8,749 bases of DNA from Clostridiales bacterium (GTDB lineage: Bacteria > Bacillota > Clostridia > Christensenellales > CAG-138), in NCBI GenBank assembly GCA_031270585.1, contig JAISXK010000067.1:1-8749 (forward strand), given 5' to 3'. Both the position numbers and the translations under genes were made by a program. Below, in pieces: positions 6,134 through 8,749 of this stretch. Under the pieces are notes generated by a model. It did no database searches and was not told the DNA's origin. It saw only the letters and a list, made by a program, of their open reading frames with translations. Each line of letters opens with the position of its first letter. Within the stretch, counting starts at the first letter, position 1.

Positions 6134-6487
6134 TTATTTCTTTCTTTTTACGCCGGGCAAGCCACCGGCAAAGAGTACGCCGCAGCTTTCATACAGCGTT
6201 TTTTCCGTTGTTAACAATACCACGTTTTGCGCTTCGGCAAGCTCAACGATCTCTTCATTCACCCGCTTGCCGCGCACAAACACAATGCAGCGCAGCTCCA
6301 GCATTTCCGCCGTGCGAATAACGTGGGCGTTTACAAGCCCCGTCAGCAGCAACGTATCCTCGTTCATAAAGGCAAGCACGTCGCTCATCATATCCGATCC
6401 AAAAGCCGCCGAAACCTCTTCATCCAGACGGCCTAAGCAGCAGAGCGCCCTCGCGTCAAGCAACGCCGCCACTTCCGCTAATTTCAT
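6134..6487 (-). CDS. DRTGG domain protein (first gene of the sensor operon)
   Basis: A 117-residue protein related to the DRTGG protein at 3897-4235: both have a Gly-x-x-(C/S)D-hydrophobic-hydrophobic segment (GSDMMSDVLAF, 30-40), then LLLTGLVNAHVIRTAEML (46-63) and a valine-rich C-terminal half ending KTLYESCGVLFAGGLPGV. The role is presumed ligand binding or regulation; nothing catalytic is visible. The ATG at 6487 has GGAGG 4 nt upstream. The frame stays open to 6709, but that extension crosses the predicted promoter and an inverted repeat, has no ribosome binding site and does not resemble the family, so I excluded it. The second GGCCGGCGG repeat runs into the ribosome binding site. Confidence 0.72.
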   Translation of the reverse strand: MKLAEVAALLDARALCCLGRLDEEVSAAFGSDMMSDVLAFMNEDTLLLTGLVNAHVIRTAEMLELRCIVFVRGKRVNEEIVELAEAQNVVLLTTEKTLYESCGVLFAGGLPGVKRKK

Positions 6488-6494
6488 GATTCCT

Positions 6495-6529
6495 CCGCCG
6501 GCCGTATCGGCAAGGCGTCGCCGCCGGCC
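6495..6529 (-). repeat. GC-rich direct repeat at the ribosome binding site of the DRTGG gene
   Basis: GGCCGGCGG occurs twice on the minus strand, at 6529-6521 and 6503-6495. Each contains the self-complementary GCCGGC, so the two copies can pair as a 6-bp GC stem. The second copy overlaps the first two bases of the GGAGG ribosome binding site (6496-6492), so such pairing could limit access of the ribosome. Confidence 0.4.
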
Positions 6530-6564
6530 TATGCTCTTTTGCGTTGGGCACGCCCACGTTACGC

Positions 6565-6606
6565 GTTTCACACATGTCCTTGTGTTACATGTAAGATGTG
6601 TGAAAC
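6565..6606. promoter_or_regulatory. 11-bp inverted repeat in the leader of the sensor operon
   Basis: A perfect inverted repeat, GTTTCACACAT (6565-6575) and ATGTGTGAAAC (6596-6606), encloses 20 nt that include a second palindrome, TTACATGTAA (6585-6594). It lies between the predicted transcript start (about 6642) and the DRTGG start (6487). It could be an RNA hairpin in a roughly 155-nt leader or an operator for a dimeric regulator. It is not followed by a U run in the minus direction, so it is not a standard terminator. It does not match the Rex box that I know. Confidence 0.5.
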
Positions 6607-6648
6607 CGTATCCGACGGTTCCAAGCGAGCGTGTATTATACAAACATG

Positions 6649-6677
6649 AGTATATTGCATTTTTGGCTTTTAGGCAA
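6649..6677 (-). promoter_or_regulatory. Probable promoter of the DRTGG-ATPase-hydrogenase-like operon
   Basis: The minus strand has TTGCCT (6677-6672), a 17-nt spacer and TATACT (6654-6649), matching 4 and 5 of 6 consensus bases. A perfect TATAAT at 6640-6635 lies just downstream but lacks a good -35 box. Either gives a leader of roughly 140-155 nt. The TetR gene immediately upstream has no clear terminator, so some read-through is possible. Confidence 0.5.
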
Positions 6678-6712
6678 GTAGGTAAAATGCCTTCTCCATA
6701 ACGCGTCAAAAT

Positions 6713-6724
6713 AGAACGCGTTCT
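6713..6724. repeat. 12-bp perfect palindrome AGAACGCGTTCT
   Basis: AGAACGCGTTCT is its own reverse complement. A second ACGCGT lies at 6701-6706, so AACGCGT...ACGCGTT also forms a 7-bp stem with a 9-nt loop, and a third ACGCGT begins the leader repeat region at 6561. It lies between the TetR stop and the sensor operon promoter and could be an operator. A T-rich tract follows only on the plus strand, where no gene ends. Confidence 0.35.
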
Positions 6725-6757
6725 TATTCTTGCTTTTGTTCCTTGCCCGCCGGCCGG

Positions 6758-7279
6758 TTATGATAAGAACCCGTTGACGGGAATCTTGCGCAAAAACGCA
6801 GCAAGCGTTTTTGTACCTGCTTCGATGTCATACGTGGGATTCAGAAATACGTGGGTTGCTCCGCCGATGAGAAAAGACATCATCATGTCATCTTCAAGAG
6901 GGCATGGGGAAGACAGATAGTGCCTTTTCAGCCTTGCCTCTATTTTATCTGCGAAGATATTGATTCTGCCGCCGAACAATGTCAAAATCTTTTGGTCGTG
7001 CTGCCCGATTGCGGCCAGCAGTCCGCTGATAAACTCTTCCGGATTTGTGAACAGGCAATCGATGGTGGTAAAGCTCTCCATAATCCTGTCAATGGTTTCG
7101 TTTTCGGCCTTATCGGACAGATCAAAGACATCCGTGTAGTATCTATAGAAAGTAGACTTATTGATTTTTGCGTTTTCGCATAAATCGTTGACCTTGATTT
7201 TATTCAATGGCGTTTTCGCGCGTAAAGTCAGGAATTCCTTTTCGATATTCTCTAAGGTTTTTTGAACGCGCAAATCCAT
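6758..7279 (-). CDS. TetR/AcrR family transcriptional regulator
   Basis: A 173-residue protein with an N-terminal TetR-type helix-turn-helix, seen in LNKIKVNDLCENAKINKSTF (about 25-44) followed by YRYYTDVFDL. The C-terminal part is helical, ligand-binding type, without a family I can name. The preferred start is the ATG at 7279, placing the DNA-binding domain at the usual position near the N-terminus, with a GAGAA-like element upstream. The longer frame to 7387 would begin upstream of the predicted transcript start (about 7372) and is unlikely. It is divergent from the lipocalin-like gene, and a perfect inverted repeat lies between them, so it probably represses that gene and itself. The ligand is unknown. 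Confidence 0.85.
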   Translation of the reverse strand: MDLRVQKTLENIEKEFLTLRAKTPLNKIKVNDLCENAKINKSTFYRYYTDVFDLSDKAENETIDRIMESFTTIDCLFTNPEEFISGLLAAIGQHDQKILTLFGGRINIFADKIEARLKRHYLSSPCPLEDDMMMSFLIGGATHVFLNPTYDIEAGTKTLAAFLRKIPVNGFLS

Positions 7280-7354
7280 AAAGCGTTCTCTTATCAAACT
7301 GTTTTCCAAAAGAGTTGCATAAGCGACGCGATGAACAAATCGTCGATTGTACTT

Positions 7355-7383
7355 TTGCAACGATAGTTGTATATTTTGATTAT
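7355..7383 (+). promoter_or_regulatory. Probable promoter of the lipocalin-like gene
   Basis: TTGCAA (7355-7360), a 17-nt spacer and GATTAT (7378-7383) match 4 of 6 bases at each box. An alternative pair is TTGTAC (7347-7352) and TATATT (7370-7375), also with 17 nt. In both cases the inverted repeat at 7362-7392 overlaps the promoter. AAGGGG then lies 8 nt before the ATG. Confidence 0.5.
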
Positions 7384-7392
7384 ACAACTATC
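7362..7392. promoter_or_regulatory. Putative TetR operator: perfect 12+12 inverted repeat
   Basis: GATAGTTGTATA (7362-7373) and its exact reverse complement TATACAACTATC (7381-7392) flank a 7-nt centre. The site lies between a TetR gene and a divergent target and covers the -10 regions of both predicted promoters. Size and symmetry suit a TetR dimer site with autoregulation. Confidence 0.8.
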
Positions 7393-7408
7393 AAAGGGGT
7401 TTTGACAA
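7379..7408 (-). promoter_or_regulatory. Promoter of the TetR gene
   Basis: On the minus strand TTGTCA (7408-7403, 5 of 6) and a perfect TATAAT (7384-7379) are separated by 18 nt. Transcription would begin near 7372, inside the operator, leaving a leader of about 93 nt before the ATG at 7279. The -35 box reaches the first base of the divergent gene's start codon. Confidence 0.6.
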
Positions 7409-8394
7409 TGGGCAAGATTGTTTATACCGAAGGTACGGGGATTCCCCACAGGCTCTTTGAGGATGAATTCCTGACCCATAAACGGTGTTCGGAATGGTGG
7501 TATTGCACGGGTTATCTGCAGGATGAAAAGGGAGGCATGTTTGGCTATCAGTTTACGCTGGGCAAGATACGGATATTCGGGATCAAGTTCCATATACTGA
7601 TTTGCTCGGTAACCGATTTCCAGACGGGAAAGCACTATAATATCCAAGCGCCCGTCTTCTTCGGGAAGGGTGTCACAACAACAGCGGATATGCTGTCTTT
7701 GGACAAGAAAGCGGAATTCTCGTTTTCTCCCAACGAGCATTCCAGCAAGGGTCATATGAGCCTGCATATGGAGAGTGACGAATTCTGCCTTGACGTGAAA
7801 ATGAACGCAACAAAGCCTCCCGTATGGCATTGCGACGACGGCGTATTGCAGATGGGTATTTTAAATGACCCCAAGGAAAGGACGTATTATTATTCTTTTA
7901 CCAATCTGGCGACAACGGGTAAACTGGTCATCCTGGGTAAAGAGCGCGACAACCTGACCGGCAAAACGTGGTTTGACAGGCAGGGCGGAACATACTCGCT
8001 TACAGATCCGAGATGCGGCTGGGAATGGTTCTCCTTGAGATTCTTCGACGATACCGAAACGATGCTGTTTGCTTTCCCGCAAAACGACTACTATGACGGC
8101 ACTCGTATCGAGGCGGACGGCACCTACCGCCGACTGAATGACTATAAGCTCGAGGCGACAGAAGTCATTACGTTTGAGGGGAAAAAGTTTTCAAACAGGT
8201 GGAATCTGGCGGTGAACGGCAGGAAATACACCATTACCCCGAAAGCCAACGGCATGTTTAATGTGTTCTTCTTCGAGTTGTTAGCAGAGATAAAGGATGA
8301 GGATGGGAATCTCGCCGGATATGGATTTGTAGAGCTCTTGCCCGGCGTCAGAAATAAAAACAACAATTGGGATGCGTTTAGGAGAAAGAAGTAA
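7408..8394 (+). CDS. CrtC/AttH lipocalin-like domain protein
   Basis: A 328-residue protein of the hydroxyneurosporene synthase (CrtC) / AttH superfamily, built of two lipocalin-like beta barrels. The diagnostic SEWWYCTGYL (28-37) matches the EWWYxTGhL motif; TWFDRQGG (187-194) matches the WxDxxxG motif of the second half; GWEWFSLRF (204-212) and GYGFVEL (304-310) complete the pattern. Characterised relatives hydrate carotenoids or isoflavonoid-type compounds, while most bacterial members have unknown substrates. No signal peptide or membrane helix is seen, so it is probably cytosolic. The ATG at 7408 is preceded by AAGGGG at 8 nt. It is the only plus-strand gene and stands alone with its divergent TetR regulator. 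A role in modifying or binding a hydrophobic small molecule is inference. Confidence 0.8.
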   Translation: MGKIVYTEGTGIPHRLFEDEFLTHKRCSEWWYCTGYLQDEKGGMFGYQFTLGKIRIFGIKFHILICSVTDFQTGKHYNIQAPVFFGKGVTTTADMLSLDKKAEFSFSPNEHSSKGHMSLHMESDEFCLDVKMNATKPPVWHCDDGVLQMGILNDPKERTYYYSFTNLATTGKLVILGKERDNLTGKTWFDRQGGTYSLTDPRCGWEWFSLRFFDDTETMLFAFPQNDYYDGTRIEADGTYRRLNDYKLEATEVITFEGKKFSNRWNLAVNGRKYTITPKANGMFNVFFFELLAEIKDEDGNLAGYGFVELLPGVRNKNNNWDAFRRKK

Positions 8395-8463
8395 TTTCGT
8401 GAAACTGTGTTTGAAGCTGAATCTTTATGGCAAAGAGTTGATAGCTATCGATAGATAAAAGAA

Positions 8464-8505
8464 GACGGCCGAAACCAAAGCTTTTCATGCCCGGTTTCGG
8501 CCGTC
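8464..8505 (-). terminator. Hairpin terminator of the ABC substrate-binding protein gene
   Basis: A perfect 13-bp stem, GACGGCCGAAACC (8464-8476) and GGTTTCGGCCGTC (8493-8505), encloses a 16-nt loop. In the minus direction it begins 12 nt after the stop at 8518 and is followed by TTCTTTTATC, a usable U-rich tract. In the plus direction the following bases are not T-rich, so it should serve mainly the minus-strand gene, though the convergent lipocalin-like gene may also use the stem. Confidence 0.75.
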
Positions 8506-8517
8506 GTTCAGGCTCTG

Positions 8518-8749
8518 TTAGCGAGTCGGTAACGGATTGTCGCTTGCCGCATCGCCGGCGTTATATTCGTCGATGGTCTGGAACGCAATCGGTGAGCCAA
8601 AAGCTACTTCCGCCACACCATCCCAGTACTGATCCAAATTCTCACGGGTGATCGCATTGGTCGGCGTAAAAATTGCGCCAGGCATATTGCTCGCGTCATA
8701 ACCCTCTTCAAATATCATGTGGATAAGCTCCATGATAGCGTCTGAAACA
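8518..8749 (-). CDS. Probable sugar ABC transporter substrate-binding protein, C-terminal part
   Basis: The frame is open to the right edge of the window, so only the last 76 or so residues are present. The visible part contains IFTPTNAITRENLDQYWDGV, resembling the C-terminal strand and helix of periplasmic-binding-protein-like sugar receptors (pattern tPvxaITxENvdxYw), and ends NPLPTR. An internal ATG at 8733 has GGAG-like bases only after it and is not a convincing start. It is closed by the hairpin at 8464-8505. The rest of the transporter would lie outside the window. Identification rests on a short tail and is tentative. Confidence 0.5.
   Translation of the reverse strand, partial: VSDAIMELIHMIFEEGYDASNMPGAIFTPTNAITRENLDQYWDGVAEVAFGSPIAFQTIDEYNAGDAASDNPLPTR

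Noticed and set aside
6488..6709. N-terminal extension of the first DRTGG gene
   Set aside because: The extra frame begins with TTG lacking a ribosome binding site, crosses the predicted promoter boxes and an inverted repeat, and does not resemble the family.
7280..7387. Longer N-terminus for the TetR protein
   Set aside because: It would begin upstream of the predicted transcript start, run through the operator and add residues before the DNA-binding domain that TetR proteins do not have.
7294..7830. Minus-strand frame opposite the lipocalin-like gene
   Set aside because: No recognisable family, no ribosome binding site, and it overlaps the operator and a well-supported plus-strand gene.
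8445..8454. CTATCGATAG palindrome between the lipocalin-like gene and the terminator
   Set aside because: A 10-bp palindrome in an A/T-rich spacer with no gene start nearby; no function supported.

Overview
The window looks like a chromosomal segment of a moderate-GC anaerobic Clostridia-type Bacillota. The signs are GGAGG-type ribosome binding sites, frequent TTG/GTG starts, LytR-CpsA-Psr and NAGPA envelope proteins, and a DRTGG / RsbW-like ATPase / [FeFe]-hydrogenase-like / DRTGG / PHP cluster, a gene order I associate with Clostridia. Almost everything is on the minus strand; only one gene (7408-8394) is on the plus strand.

Layout, in plus-strand order. (1) 51-136: tRNA-Leu(UAG) with encoded CCA on the minus strand, with a good sigma-A promoter upstream inside an unusual array of GTCA(A) motifs (228-307). 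(2) 316-2629: an envelope operon read leftward from an extended -10 promoter near 2654. It holds a previously unmarked 35-codon ORF that overlaps the next start by ATGA, a membrane-anchored NAGPA-family phosphodiester glycosidase with a Pro-Thr insert, and a membrane-anchored LCP-like protein whose canonical Arg-Asp motif is lost. (3) 2772-6487: a redox/hydrogen-sensing type operon read leftward from a promoter near 6650-6677: DRTGG protein, RsbW/RsbT-like ATPase, [FeFe]-hydrogenase-like protein with three Fe-S motif sets, second DRTGG protein, PHP phosphoesterase, and a small degenerate GIY-YIG protein. (4) 6758-8394: a TetR regulator divergent from a cytosolic CrtC/AttH lipocalin-like protein, with a perfect 12+12 inverted repeat between them covering both promoters. 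(5) 8464-8749: a strong hairpin terminator and the C-terminal end of a probable sugar ABC transporter substrate-binding protein running off the right edge.

How the parts may work together. In region 3 the hydrogenase-like protein keeps the four H-cluster cysteines but has Asn at the proton-relay Cys position, Arg for the conserved Lys and Ser for the conserved Met. With its ATPase and DRTGG neighbours this suggests a sensor rather than a bulk hydrogenase; this is inference. No catalytic hydrogenase, maturase or PP2C/SpoIIE phosphatase is in the window. The envelope pair in region 2 probably acts on phosphodiester-linked glycans at the cell surface. The TetR/lipocalin pair looks like a self-contained ligand-responsive unit.

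Most sequence is explained by known families. The less ordinary points are the coupled small ORF, the sensor-like H-cluster changes, the structured leader of the sensor operon and the GTCA array. I saw no CRISPR array, insertion sequence, phage gene or origin.
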